A DNA stretch of 64,000 bases from Roseovarius salinarum (GTDB lineage Bacteria; Pseudomonadota; Alphaproteobacteria; Rhodobacterales; Rhodobacteraceae), in NCBI RefSeq assembly GCF_002834145.1, contig NZ_PHNT01000006.1, forward strand, positions 1-64,000, given 5' to 3'. The notes beneath the pieces are model-generated. The model saw nothing but the letters and a program-made list of their open reading frames with translations. It had not been told where the DNA came from and searched no databases. Positions 23,847 through 32,254 of this stretch are shown here, piece after piece. Position numbers and translations under genes: made by a program. Each line of letters begins with the position of its first letter. Position 1 is the stretch's first letter.

Positions 23847-25520
23847 ATGGACCTGCGCAAGATTTCCGACGACCTGACCGTCTCGCCGCAGATCGCGCCG
23901 GATGATGTCAAGGCGCTGGCCGACCACGGTTATCGGTCGATCATCTGCAATCGTCCCGACGGCGAAGGCGCCGACCAGCCGACCTTCGAGGAAGTCGAGA
24001 CCGCGGCCGAGGCCGCCGGGCTCGAGGCACGCTACCTGCCGATCTCGGGCGGCAAGGTCAGCGATTCCGACGCCGAGGACTTCGACCGGGCGATGAAGGA
24101 GCTGCCGGGGCCCGTCTTCGCCTACTGCCGCAGCGGCACGCGGTCGGCGACAGCCTGGGCGCTTGCCGCGGCCAAGACGAAAGAGCCCTCCGACATCCTC
24201 GAGAGTGCCCGCGCGGCGGGGTACGACATGGCCGGCGTCGTGCGCCGCATCGTCAACGGTGGCCGCACCCCCACCGAAAGCGGTGACGCGCGGTTCGACG
24301 TGGTGATCGTCGGCGGCGGCGCGGCCGGCATCGCGGCGGCCTCCAGCCTGCATGCGCGCAAGCCGGAACTGCAAATCGCCATTCTCGATCCGGCCGACGT
24401 GCACTATTACCAGCCGGGCTGGACGCTCGTGGGCGGTGGCGTGTTCGACCCCGAGACAACGGCCAGGACGATGGGCAGCCTGATCCCCAAGGGCGTGCAC
24501 TGGATCAAGTCGGCCGTGGCCGCCTTCGAGCCGTGGAACGATGCCGTCGTCCTCGATGGCTGCCGCGTGGTGAAATACGATCGCCTGATCGTCTGCCCGG
24601 GCCTCAAGCTGAACTGGAGCGGCGTCGAGGGGTTGGTCGACACCCTTGGCCGCAACGGCGTGACCTCGAACTACCGTTATGACCTCGCGCCCTATACCTG
24701 GGAGCTGGTCAAGGGCATGAGGAAGGGACGCGCACTTTTCACCCAGCCGCCGATGCCCATCAAGTGCGCCGGCGCGCCGCAGAAGGCGATGTACCTGTCG
24801 GGCGACCACTGGTTTCGCGAAGGCGTCCTGAAGGATATCGACATACAGTTCATGAACGCCGGCGGCGTGCTTTTCGGTGTTAAGGATTACGTGCCCGCGC
24901 TGGAAAAATACGTCGAGAAATACGACGCCACGCTCAACTTCTTCCACGATCTCGTTGCCGTGGACGGGCCGGCGAAGACGGCGACCTTCGAGGTGAAGAA
25001 GCCCGACACGGACCCCGAGCGCGTGACCGTGGAATTCGACATGATGCACGTCTGCCCGCCGCAGACCGCGCCCGATTTCATCCGTGTTTCGCCGCTGGCC
25101 GACGACGTGGGCTGGGTCGACGTGGACCAGTCCACCCTGCGCCACAAGCGGTTCGAGAACATCTGGAGCCTGGGCGACGTGACCAATGCGCCGAACGCCA
25201 AGACAGCGGCCGCGGCGCGGGTCCAGGCGCCCGTGGTGGCCGAGAACATCGCCGACGACATCGACGGGCGCTCGCCCACGGCGGTCTACAACGGCTACGG
25301 TTCCTGCCCGCTGACGGTGGAGCGCGGCAAGATCGTGCTGGCCGAGTTCGGTTACGGTGGCACGCTGCAGCCCAGTTTCCCGAAGTGGATGATCGACGGC
25401 ACCAAGCCCACGCGCGCCGCCTGGTGGCTGAAGGAGCAGATCCTGCCCCCGATCTACTGGAAGGCGATGCTGCGCGGGCGCGAATGGATGGCCAAGCCCG
25501 AAAAGGTTTCGGCCAGCTGA
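23847..25520 (+). CDS. Fusion of DUF442 (rhodanese-like) domain and sulfide:quinone oxidoreductase-type flavoprotein, 557 aa
   Basis: Residues 1-~115 form a DUF442/TIGR01244 domain with active-site loop 'YCRSGTRSATAWALA' (Cys-X4-Arg, the rhodanese spacing). Residues ~145-557 form an FAD-dependent pyridine-nucleotide-disulfide-type reductase resembling type II SQR. It has 'VVIVGGGAAGIAAASSLHA' at its start, 'YYQPGWTLVGGG', a redox Cys in 'IKCAGAPQKAMYL', a second in 'MHVCPPQTAPDF', and the FAD-binding 'WSLGDVTNAPNAKTAAAAR'. Expected role: oxidise sulfide at the membrane, pass electrons to quinone and hand the persulfide sulfur to the fused transferase (inference from domains). ATG 23847 has AAGGAG nine bases upstream. 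The SulP gene follows under its own regulated promoter. Confidence 0.88.
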   Translation: MDLRKISDDLTVSPQIAPDDVKALADHGYRSIICNRPDGEGADQPTFEEVETAAEAAGLEARYLPISGGKVSDSDAEDFDRAMKELPGPVFAYCRSGTRSATAWALAAAKTKEPSDILESARAAGYDMAGVVRRIVNGGRTPTESGDARFDVVIVGGGAAGIAAASSLHARKPELQIAILDPADVHYYQPGWTLVGGGVFDPETTARTMGSLIPKGVHWIKSAVAAFEPWNDAVVLDGCRVVKYDRLIVCPGLKLNWSGVEGLVDTLGRNGVTSNYRYDLAPYTWELVKGMRKGRALFTQPPMPIKCAGAPQKAMYLSGDHWFREGVLKDIDIQFMNAGGVLFGVKDYVPALEKYVEKYDATLNFFHDLVAVDGPAKTATFEVKKPDTDPERVTVEFDMMHVCPPQTAPDFIRVSPLADDVGWVDVDQSTLRHKRFENIWSLGDVTNAPNAKTAAAARVQAPVVAENIADDIDGRSPTAVYNGYGSCPLTVERGKIVLAEFGYGGTLQPSFPKWMIDGTKPTRAAWWLKEQILPPIYWKAMLRGREWMAKPEKVSAS

Positions 25521-25622
25521 ACCGCACCGGTGCCGAATGCGCCGCCCGGCACGACACCGGGTGGCGCCGCGCCCGCGATCCGGGCGCGCATGATCGATCG
25601 TGCCGGAACAACGATCCGGCCT

Positions 25623-25649
25623 TTGATTATTCCATTTCTGGAATATAAG
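25623..25649 (+). promoter_or_regulatory. SulP promoter with BigR/SqrR-type operator
   Basis: A -35-like TTGATT (25623-25628) is followed directly by ATTC-CATTTCTG-GAAT (25629-25644) and a -10-like TATAAG (25644-25649). The operator matches ATTC-N8-GAAT exactly and lies between the promoter boxes, just as at 4654-4681. A 6-bp hairpin (25602-25620) upstream may terminate the DUF442-SQR transcript, giving the transporter its own control. Confidence 0.68.
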
Positions 25650-25686
25650 GCGCAACACGCAAGACCCGCGCAAACAGGACCCGACG

Positions 25687-27438
25687 ATGGCCTCTTCCAC
25701 CCCCGCCCGCGCCCGGATGGCGCGATACCTGCCAATCCTCGACTGGTCGCGCAGCTACACGCGCGAGACCCTGACCAGCGATATCGTCGCGGCGGTGATC
25801 GTGACCATCATGCTGATCCCGCAGTCGCTGGCCTATGCCCTTCTGGCCGGGCTTCCGGCGGAGGTGGGGCTTTATGCCTCGATCGCGCCGCTGGTGATCT
25901 ACACCGTCTTCGGCACATCGCGGGCGCTGGCGGTGGGGCCGGTCGCCGTCGCCTCGCTCATGACGGCCGCCGCCGCTGGCCAACTGGCGGCACAGGGCAC
26001 GCCGGAATACTACACCGCCGCGATCCTCCTGGCCTTCCTGTCGGGTCTGATGCTGACGGCCATGGGGCTTTTGCGGCTGGGATTCCTGGCCAATTTCCTG
26101 AGCCACCCGGTGATCTCGGGGTTCATCACAGCCTCGGGCCTCATCATCGCCGCGAGCCAGCTGCGGCATATCCTGGGCATCGAGGCGCACGGCCACAACC
26201 TGGTGCAGATCCTGGCAACGCTGTGGGCGCACCTCGACCAGGTCAACTGGCCCACCGTGGCCCTCGGCGTGTCGGCCACGGCGTTCCTGTTCTGGGTGCG
26301 CGGCAATCTCAAGCCGCTGCTGAACCGAATCGGCATCACCGGCACGCTGGCCGGCGTGCTTTCCCGCACCGGGCCGGTGCTCGCGGTCGTGGCGACGACG
26401 CTGGCGACCTGGGGCCTGGCGCTTGACGACGCCGGCGTGGCCACCGTGGGCACGGTGCCGCAGGGGCTTCCGGGGCTGGTGTTCCCGTCCACTGACTTCG
26501 GGCTTTGGGGGCAGGTGGCGATGCCGGCGCTTTTGATCTCGATCGTCGGCTACGTCGAGACGATCTCGGTCGCCAAGACGCTGGCGGCCAAGCGGCGTCA
26601 GCGCGTCGACCCCGACCAGGAACTGATCGGGCTGGGCACGGCGAACGTCGGTTCGGCGCTGTCGGGCGGTTTCCCGGTAACCGGGGGCTTTTCGCGGTCG
26701 GTCGTGAACTTCGACGCGGGCGCGCAGACCCCGGCGGCGGGCGCCTTCACGGCCGTGGGCATCGCGCTGGCGACGATGTTCCTGACGCCGCTGCTGTTCT
26801 TCCTGCCCAAGGCGACGCTGGCGGCGACGATCATCGTCGCGGTGCTCAGCCTCGTCGACTTCGGCACGCTGAAACACGCCTGGAGCTACTCCAAGGTCGA
26901 TTTCTCGGCCGTCGCGGCGACGATCCTCGTCACCCTGGGCATCGGGGTCGAGGCCGGCATTTCCGCCGGTGTGGTGCTGTCGCTGGCGCTGTTCCTCTAC
27001 AAGACATCGCGGCCCCACGTGGCCGAGGTGGGGCGCGTGCCGGGCACCCAGCACTTCCGCAATATCCGCCGCCATTCGGTGGAAACGCATCCCGCGGTCG
27101 TCACGCTGCGAATCGACGAAAGCCTTTATTTCGCCAATGCCTCCTACCTTCAGGATTACGTCTATGACCGGGTGGTTGGCGACGAGGCCGTGCGCCACGT
27201 CGTCCTGATGTGCTCGGCCGTCAACGAGATCGACATGAGCGCGCTGGAAAGCCTCGAGGAGATCAACACGCGACTGGACGGCATGGGGATCAAGTTGCAC
27301 CTGAGCGAGGTGAAGGGCCCCGTCATGGACCGGCTCAAGCGCAGCCATTTCCTGGACGAGCTGACCGGCGATGTCTTCCTGTCGCAGCACGACGCCGCCG
27401 AGGCGCTCACGCCGGGCGACCGGCCGGATGCCGCCTGA
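25687..27438 (+). CDS. SulP-family anion transporter with STAS domain, 583 aa
   Basis: Inner-membrane transporter of the SLC26/SulP superfamily. The N-terminal hydrophobic region holds the family signature 'TIMLIPQSLAYALLAGLPAEVGLY' in shortened form ('MLIPQSLAYALLAGLP', residue ~40) and further helices to about residue 430. A cytoplasmic STAS domain follows ('ETHPAVVTLRIDESLYFANA', 'SAVNEIDMSALESLEEIN'). Members carry sulfate, bicarbonate or dicarboxylates. Its position after an SQR fusion and behind a SqrR-type operator suggests export of sulfate or sulfite made from sulfide oxidation, or sulfate uptake; direction cannot be read from sequence. The ATG at 25687 lies ~38 bases after the -10 box. 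Confidence 0.9.
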   Translation: MASSTPARARMARYLPILDWSRSYTRETLTSDIVAAVIVTIMLIPQSLAYALLAGLPAEVGLYASIAPLVIYTVFGTSRALAVGPVAVASLMTAAAAGQLAAQGTPEYYTAAILLAFLSGLMLTAMGLLRLGFLANFLSHPVISGFITASGLIIAASQLRHILGIEAHGHNLVQILATLWAHLDQVNWPTVALGVSATAFLFWVRGNLKPLLNRIGITGTLAGVLSRTGPVLAVVATTLATWGLALDDAGVATVGTVPQGLPGLVFPSTDFGLWGQVAMPALLISIVGYVETISVAKTLAAKRRQRVDPDQELIGLGTANVGSALSGGFPVTGGFSRSVVNFDAGAQTPAAGAFTAVGIALATMFLTPLLFFLPKATLAATIIVAVLSLVDFGTLKHAWSYSKVDFSAVAATILVTLGIGVEAGISAGVVLSLALFLYKTSRPHVAEVGRVPGTQHFRNIRRHSVETHPAVVTLRIDESLYFANASYLQDYVYDRVVGDEAVRHVVLMCSAVNEIDMSALESLEEINTRLDGMGIKLHLSEVKGPVMDRLKRSHFLDELTGDVFLSQHDAAEALTPGDRPDAA

Positions 27439-27473
27439 TTGACGCGGTCCGCCGGTTGCGCCAGACCGGCCCC

Positions 27474-28217
27474 ATGACCGACTCCGACACGCCCGACTGG
27501 ATCGCGCTGGGGCCCCATGGCCCCGGGACGCTGGCCTGCGCGATGAAGGGCGGCAGGCTTGTGCGGCAAGGGTGCTTCGACGGCGAAGCGGAGGCTGTGG
27601 TCGCGCTGGGCGCCGACGGGTTGCCCGCTGTTCGTGTCGGCGCGGGCGCGGGTGACGCGGTGCCCGCCTCCGTGTTGCCCCGGCAGGGCAGGCAGGTGCC
27701 ACCCATGACGCAGCCCGAACCGCGCGACGAGATCGATGGCTGGGCGCGCCTGCGCCTGGCCGGTGTGGTGGCCGCGCGCCCCGACTGGGACGGGGTGATC
27801 TGCCTTGTCTCGGACACACTCGCCCAATGGGTGCATGTCAGCGCGGGTGAAGCCGTGAGTTTCCAGGGTGCCCTGACAGGCCGTCTTGCGGCCGCGCTGG
27901 GCAGCGGGCCGGAGGTGGACGCCGACGCCGTCGCCGACACGCTCAGCCGGCCGGAACGGCTGGCCGCGCATCTGCGGGCGGCCACCCTCGCTGCGCGGCC
28001 GGGCGCCGTTTCCGGGCACCTGATCGGGGCCGAACTGGCCGCCGCGCGCCCCTACTGGCTGGGGCAGGAGGTGATCGTGGTCACCGCCGGCGACGCGGCC
28101 GCGGGCCGGGCCGCCGCGCTGGAGGCGCAGGGTGTGCCGGTCACGCGCGCGGATACCGATCAGGCATTGGCGAGCGGGTTGGCGGCGTTGGGTCGCGCAC
28201 TCGGGCTGACCGGCTGA
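27474..28217 (+). CDS. Short DgoK-like (2-dehydro-3-deoxygalactonokinase) protein, 247 aa
   Basis: The C-terminal half matches DgoK: 'AWARLRLAGVVAARPDWDG' region, then 'HLIGAELAAARPYWLGQEVIVVTAGD' and a closing helix 'ASGLAALGRALGL'. True DgoK enzymes are near 290-300 residues and begin with a DWGTT/N-type nucleotide-phosphate motif. Here the N-terminus reads 'DWIALGPHGPGTLACAM' and lacks it, so kinase activity is doubtful. Roseobacters often carry such short forms without dgoA or dgoD nearby, which is also the case here. ATG 27474 gives the Asp-Trp near the N-terminus; there is no strong ribosome-binding site. It follows SulP by 35 bases. Confidence 0.65.
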   Translation: MTDSDTPDWIALGPHGPGTLACAMKGGRLVRQGCFDGEAEAVVALGADGLPAVRVGAGAGDAVPASVLPRQGRQVPPMTQPEPRDEIDGWARLRLAGVVAARPDWDGVICLVSDTLAQWVHVSAGEAVSFQGALTGRLAAALGSGPEVDADAVADTLSRPERLAAHLRAATLAARPGAVSGHLIGAELAAARPYWLGQEVIVVTAGDAAAGRAAALEAQGVPVTRADTDQALASGLAALGRALGLTG

Positions 28218-28226
28218 CGGCGCGCC

Positions 28227-29156
28227 TCAGTCTGCGACCGGTGCGCCCGCGCGCGCCCGGCATGGCCCGAAGACCGCCGCGAGACCAAGGATCAGCCCCG
28301 ACACGGTCGCGATCATCCCCGCCGCGCTGACCGCATTCTCGAAGCCGAGCCAGAGCGGGCCGTAGCCGGCCAGCATGTAACCCAACACTGCCGAGAGCAC
28401 CGCGAAGCCCACGCTCCAGCCGATCTGGCGCTCCAGCTGGTTGGTCATGAGCCGCGCGGCGGCGGGCGGGCAGATGAACATGGCGATGACGATGATCGAG
28501 CCCACCGCGTCGAAAGCGGCGACCGCCGCGATGGCCGCCACGATCACCAGCGCCAGCCCCAGAGCCCCGGCGGGCAGACCCAGCGTTCGTGCGAAGCCCT
28601 CGTCGAAGGTGGTCAGCTTCAGCGGGCGCCAGAACACCGCCGTGAAAAGCGCCACGAACAGCAGTGTGAGGGCCATCCGCCCCAGCTCGGGCGGCAGCCC
28701 GGCCAGCGCCACCGGGTCCAGAAGCGATCCCCACCCGGTGGCATCCAGCCAGATCAGGCTTTCGAGGTTGCCGTATAGCGCGTGCTGCACGTCAAGGTGG
28801 ACATCCGAGGTGTCGGATTGTTCCAGCAGCAGCACGCCGCCGGCGAACATCGCGGTGAACACCACGCCCATCGCGGCCCCCGGCTCGATCCGTCCCAGCC
28901 GGCGGATCACCTCGATCAGGACCACCGTCACCAGCGCCGCGGCGCCGGCGCCCAGCATCATGGGCCAGGCCGAGATCGTGCCTGTCACCAGGAAGGCCAG
29001 GACGATGCCGGGCAGGACGACATGGCTGATCGCGTCGCCGATCAGCGCCTGCCGCCGCAGCAACAGGAAATTGCCCGGCAGCGCGCAGGCCACGGCGGCG
29101 AAGATGCCGATCAGCAGCGGCGGCAGCGACAGCGCGACGAATTCGTATCCGCTCAT
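28227..29156 (-). CDS. Metal ABC transporter permease (second), 309 aa
   Basis: Integral membrane subunit of a cluster-9 (Mn/Zn/Fe) importer. It shows eight or more hydrophobic helices and the family motif region 'LIGDAISHVVLPGIVLAF' around residue 35, which forms the contact with the ATPase. Later 'FDEGFARTLGLPAG' and 'GSIIVIAMFICPPAAARLM' are typical of ZnuB/MntB/SitD-type permeases. It is the last gene of a four-gene operon and overlaps the upstream permease by four bases (its start lies inside that gene's last codons). Metal choice is discussed under the binding protein. Confidence 0.92.
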   Translation of the reverse strand: MSGYEFVALSLPPLLIGIFAAVACALPGNFLLLRRQALIGDAISHVVLPGIVLAFLVTGTISAWPMMLGAGAAALVTVVLIEVIRRLGRIEPGAAMGVVFTAMFAGGVLLLEQSDTSDVHLDVQHALYGNLESLIWLDATGWGSLLDPVALAGLPPELGRMALTLLFVALFTAVFWRPLKLTTFDEGFARTLGLPAGALGLALVIVAAIAAVAAFDAVGSIIVIAMFICPPAAARLMTNQLERQIGWSVGFAVLSAVLGYMLAGYGPLWLGFENAVSAAGMIATVSGLILGLAAVFGPCRARAGAPVAD

Positions 29157-30352
29157 GGCGCCGTCCTCGGGCCGAGGTTGCGGTCGAGTTCCACGATCTG
29201 GTCGGGCGTCAGCAAGGTGTCCAGCGGCGTGAGCCCGTCGTACCGCGCCGCCGCGGTTTCCTGCCGCGGGTCGCTGCGCAGCAGGGCCCAGCGGCGTTCA
29301 TCCAGCAGGGCCTTCGCCGCCCGCGCGCGGCCCTTTTCCGTGGCAACGCCGTCGGCGCGGACCAGTCCGGCGCGGCGCATCAGCCGCAGGGTGAGCGGCT
29401 CGTAGATCGGCTGACCCTGCGCGAGCGCCAGCAGGCCCTGCCGCAGGTGCACCCGGCGCTGGAACCGCAGGTGGCGCAGGACGGCGGCCAGTACGCCCCG
29501 CCCGGGCGCGGCCAGCAGCGACAGCAGGAAAAGCGCGAAGGCCGCCAGCACGATGATCGGACCGGTGGGCAGGTTCGGCGCGGTGGCCGACAGCGCCGCG
29601 CCGGCGTAGCCCGACGCGCCGCCCAGCGCGCCGGCGATCAGCACGACACCGCCCACCCGGTTCGTCCAGAACCGTGCGGCCACCGCGGGAATTATGAGCA
29701 GCGCGACGATGAGGATCAGGCCCACGATCTTGAGCCCCACGACCGTTATGGCCAGCGCCAGCCCCATCATTGCCAGTTCCACGCGGCGCAGGTTCATGCC
29801 CGTGCCCACGGCATATTCGGGGTCGAAGGCCGCCAGCGTCATCGGCCGGCGCAGCAGCAGGGCGAGCAACAGAACCAGGGCGCCGCCGGTGGCGATGACC
29901 ACCGCGTCGTTCCACAGCATGCCGGCGGTCGCGCCCAGCAGGAAGGTTTCCAGCCCCGCCTGCCGGCCGGCGCTCATCGACTGGATGACCGTCAGGACCA
30001 CAACGCCCAGCCCGAAGAAAACAGACAACACCGCGCCGATCGCCGCGTCCTCGGCCAGCCGGGTGCGGCGGCTGAGCCAGCTGACGCACACAAGCCCGGC
30101 ACCGGCCGACAGCGCCGAGCCCGCCAGCAGCCCCGGCAGCGCACGGCCGTCGCCGCCCAGCGCGACCATGACCATGAAGGCCAGCCCGACGCCCGGCAGG
30201 GTGGCGTGGCTGATCGCGTCGCTGACGAGCGCGCGCTTGCCCAGGAACAGGAACGTGCCCGTGACCCCGGCGGCGATTCCCAGCAGCGCCGCGCCGATGG
30301 TGACAAGCGTGGCGTTGTAACCCAGCTGCAGCGTCAGCGCGTCCCAGATCAT
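29153..30352 (-). CDS. Metal ABC transporter permease (first) with C-terminal winged-helix-like domain, 399 aa
   Basis: Membrane part (residues ~1-285) with 'LVSDAISHATLPGVGLAF' around residue 40 and 'FDPEYAVGTGMNLRRVEL' around 190. The C-terminal ~110 residues are soluble: 'QGLLALAQGQPIYEPLTLRL', 'GLVRADGVATEKGRARAAKA' and 'YDGLTPLDTLLTPDQIVELD'. They look like a winged-helix segment such as those of DtxR/MntR regulators; many SitC/MntC-type permeases carry this extension. It may sense metal or bind the ATPase rather than DNA. The start is ATG 30352, five bases after the ATPase stop, so the genes are closely linked. Confidence 0.88.
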   Translation of the reverse strand: MIWDALTLQLGYNATLVTIGAALLGIAAGVTGTFLFLGKRALVSDAISHATLPGVGLAFMVMVALGGDGRALPGLLAGSALSAGAGLVCVSWLSRRTRLAEDAAIGAVLSVFFGLGVVVLTVIQSMSAGRQAGLETFLLGATAGMLWNDAVVIATGGALVLLLALLLRRPMTLAAFDPEYAVGTGMNLRRVELAMMGLALAITVVGLKIVGLILIVALLIIPAVAARFWTNRVGGVVLIAGALGGASGYAGAALSATAPNLPTGPIIVLAAFALFLLSLLAAPGRGVLAAVLRHLRFQRRVHLRQGLLALAQGQPIYEPLTLRLMRRAGLVRADGVATEKGRARAAKALLDERRWALLRSDPRQETAAARYDGLTPLDTLLTPDQIVELDRNLGPRTAP

Positions 30353-30356
30353 GCGG

Positions 30357-31151
30357 TCAGCCCGCCGCCCCGATCTGCGCACCCGCCAGCCGGCCGCCGT
30401 AGGCTTCCTGCAGGATTTCGGGCACGAAGGCCTGCGCCACGGGCCCTTCGGCGATGGCCCGGGTATTGATGACGAAGGCGCGGTCGAAATAGTCGGGCAC
30501 GGTGCTCAGGTCGTGGTGCACCGCCACCACCGTCCGGCCCTGTTCACGCAGGTCCTTCAGCACACCGATGATGGCCTTCTCGGTCGCCACGTCGACGCCG
30601 GCGAAGGGTTCGTCGAGCAGGTAGAGGTCCGCGCCCTCGGCCAGCGCGCGGGCCAGGAAAACGCGCTGCTGCTGACCGCCGGAAAGCTGGCCGATCTGGC
30701 GGTCCGCGAACCCTTCCATGCCGACACGCGAAAGGCAGGCCATCGCCGTCTCGACATGCCGCGCGCGCACCCGGCCCAGCAGGCCCAGCTCGCGGTAGAG
30801 GCCCATGAGCACGACATCGCGCACACGCGCCGGGAAATCCCAGTCCACGCTGGCGCGCTGGGGCACATAGGCCAGCCTGTGGCGCTGCGTGTGCAGGGGG
30901 CGGCCCCAGCAAGTGACCCGTCCCGACAAGGGCTGGACGATCCCCAGCGCGGCCTTGAGCAGCGTCGACTTGCCCGCGCCGTTGGGGCCGACGATCGCCG
31001 TCATGGCGCCCGGCGCGAAGGTCGCGTCGACCGAGAAGACGGCCGGCTTCTCGCCGTAGGAAACGGTCAGCCCCCGCACGGCCAGCGGGCTTTGCGAGAT
31101 CCCCTCGGCCGGCTCGATATGTCCGTCGCGGCTGGCGAGTTCGAGATGCAC
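30357..31151 (-). CDS. Metal ABC transporter ATP-binding protein, 264 aa
   Basis: ATPase that powers the metal importer. Walker A 'VGPNGAGKSTLLKAALG' is around residue 55, the signature 'LSGGQQQRVFLARALAEG' around 155, Walker B 'LYLLDEPFAGVD' around 175 and the switch His in 'VVAVHHDLSTV' around 210. I chose the GTG at 31151 because GGAAAGGAA lies upstream and the N-terminal stretch is short; the open frame running to 32192 is antisense-like shadow of the binding-protein gene. 14 bases separate it from the substrate-binding gene, so it is the second gene of the operon. Confidence 0.92.
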   Translation of the reverse strand: MHLELASRDGHIEPAEGISQSPLAVRGLTVSYGEKPAVFSVDATFAPGAMTAIVGPNGAGKSTLLKAALGIVQPLSGRVTCWGRPLHTQRHRLAYVPQRASVDWDFPARVRDVVLMGLYRELGLLGRVRARHVETAMACLSRVGMEGFADRQIGQLSGGQQQRVFLARALAEGADLYLLDEPFAGVDVATEKAIIGVLKDLREQGRTVVAVHHDLSTVPDYFDRAFVINTRAIAEGPVAQAFVPEILQEAYGGRLAGAQIGAAG

Positions 31152-31165
31152 GGCGTTTCCTTTCC

Positions 31166-32128
31166 TCAGAGTCCGGCACTCAGCCGGCCATCCATTCCGC
31201 GCGCGGGCGCATCTCCGCCCAGCGCGCGGGCAATGGTGGTCACGTTGTGATCGATCATGCCGATGTAGGTCCCTTCGTAGGTGCCCGGCACGCCCATCGC
31301 GTCGGAAAAAAGCTCGCCGCCGACCGAGACGTCGTGACCGCGTGCCGCGGCCCCCTCGGCCAGCGCGCGGACGTTGCGATCCGAGACCGAGCTTTCGACG
31401 AAGACGGCGCGGATATCGCGCTGCACCAGCATGTCGACGAGCGTTTCGATGCGGTTCAGCCCGGCCTCGGATTCGGTGGAGATGCCCTGGATGCCCACGA
31501 CCTCGTACCCGTAGGCGCGGCCGAAATAGCCGAAGGCGTCGTGTGCGGTCACCAACACGCGCGACCCGGCGGGGACGGTGGCCAGCGTCCGCCGGGCATA
31601 ATCGCCCACCTTCGCGATGTCCGCCAGATGGGCCTCGAGTCCCGCGTCGAATCCAGCGGCGTCGCCGGGGGCCGCGTCGGCGAGGGCATCGCGGACCGCG
31701 CGAACGACATGCGTCCACAACTCGGGCACCATCCAGACGTGGGGGTCGAACTTGCCCTCGTAATCCTCGTGGCCGATCAGCTTTTCGCGGGGCATCGATT
31801 CCCCGACCGCGGTCACGTTGGCGCGTTCGGCAAGCTTGAGCAGGAACCGCTCGAGCTGCGCCTCGAGGTAGAGCCCGTGCCAGAGAACGAGGTCGGCGCG
31901 GGTCATGGCGACGATGTCGCTGCGCGTCTGGCGGTAGGAATGCGGATCGACGCCCGGGCCCATCAGCGGTTTCACCGACACGCGGTCGCCGCCGACCTGG
32001 CGCGCGGCATCCGCGATCATGCCGGTGGTCGCCACGACGTCGAGCGGGGCAGTGCGCGCCTGCAGACCCGCAGGGGCCAACGGGGCCGCGGCCAGCATGG
32101 CGATCAATGAGCGGCGGGTCGGTGTCAC
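31166..32128 (-). CDS. Periplasmic metal-binding protein of Mn/Zn-type ABC importer, 320 aa
   Basis: Cluster A-I (cluster 9) solute-binding protein. A Tat- or Sec-like signal ('TRRSLIAMLAAAPLAPAG', two Arg) is followed by metal ligands: His in 'PGVDPHSYRQTRSD' around residue 55, His in 'LVLWHGLYLEAQL', Glu/Asp further on ('FVESSVSDRN'). The long His-rich loop of zinc-specific ZnuA is absent and 'GHEDYEGKFDPHVWMVP' resembles MntA/SitA, so manganese (or iron) is favoured. GTG 32128 has AGGAG six bases upstream. It is the first gene of a binding protein-ATPase-permease-permease operon with a Mur-like box upstream. Confidence 0.88.
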   Translation of the reverse strand: MTPTRRSLIAMLAAAPLAPAGLQARTAPLDVVATTGMIADAARQVGGDRVSVKPLMGPGVDPHSYRQTRSDIVAMTRADLVLWHGLYLEAQLERFLLKLAERANVTAVGESMPREKLIGHEDYEGKFDPHVWMVPELWTHVVRAVRDALADAAPGDAAGFDAGLEAHLADIAKVGDYARRTLATVPAGSRVLVTAHDAFGYFGRAYGYEVVGIQGISTESEAGLNRIETLVDMLVQRDIRAVFVESSVSDRNVRALAEGAAARGHDVSVGGELFSDAMGVPGTYEGTYIGMIDHNVTTIARALGGDAPARGMDGRLSAGL

Positions 32129-32197
32129 GGGGTTCTCCTGTCGGAAGGTCGGCTTGCCGCGGAACAATGGTGGCGCGTTGCCCGAAAGTCAATGCAG

Positions 32198-32214
32198 TTG
32201 CGACTTAATTGCAA
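32198..32214 (-). promoter_or_regulatory. Candidate Mur/Fur-family operator of the metal ABC operon
   Basis: An AT-rich inverted repeat TTGC-N9-GCAA (with a partly overlapping TGCAA/TGCAT pair on the minus strand) lies 70-86 bases upstream of the binding-protein start. GCAA-containing repeats of this kind are reported for the manganese regulator Mur upstream of sit operons in alphaproteobacteria. The match is by eye. Confidence 0.45.
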
Positions 32215-32254
32215 AAACACTTCGAATGTTCGGACCGCTCCCCTTGTCGCGCTT

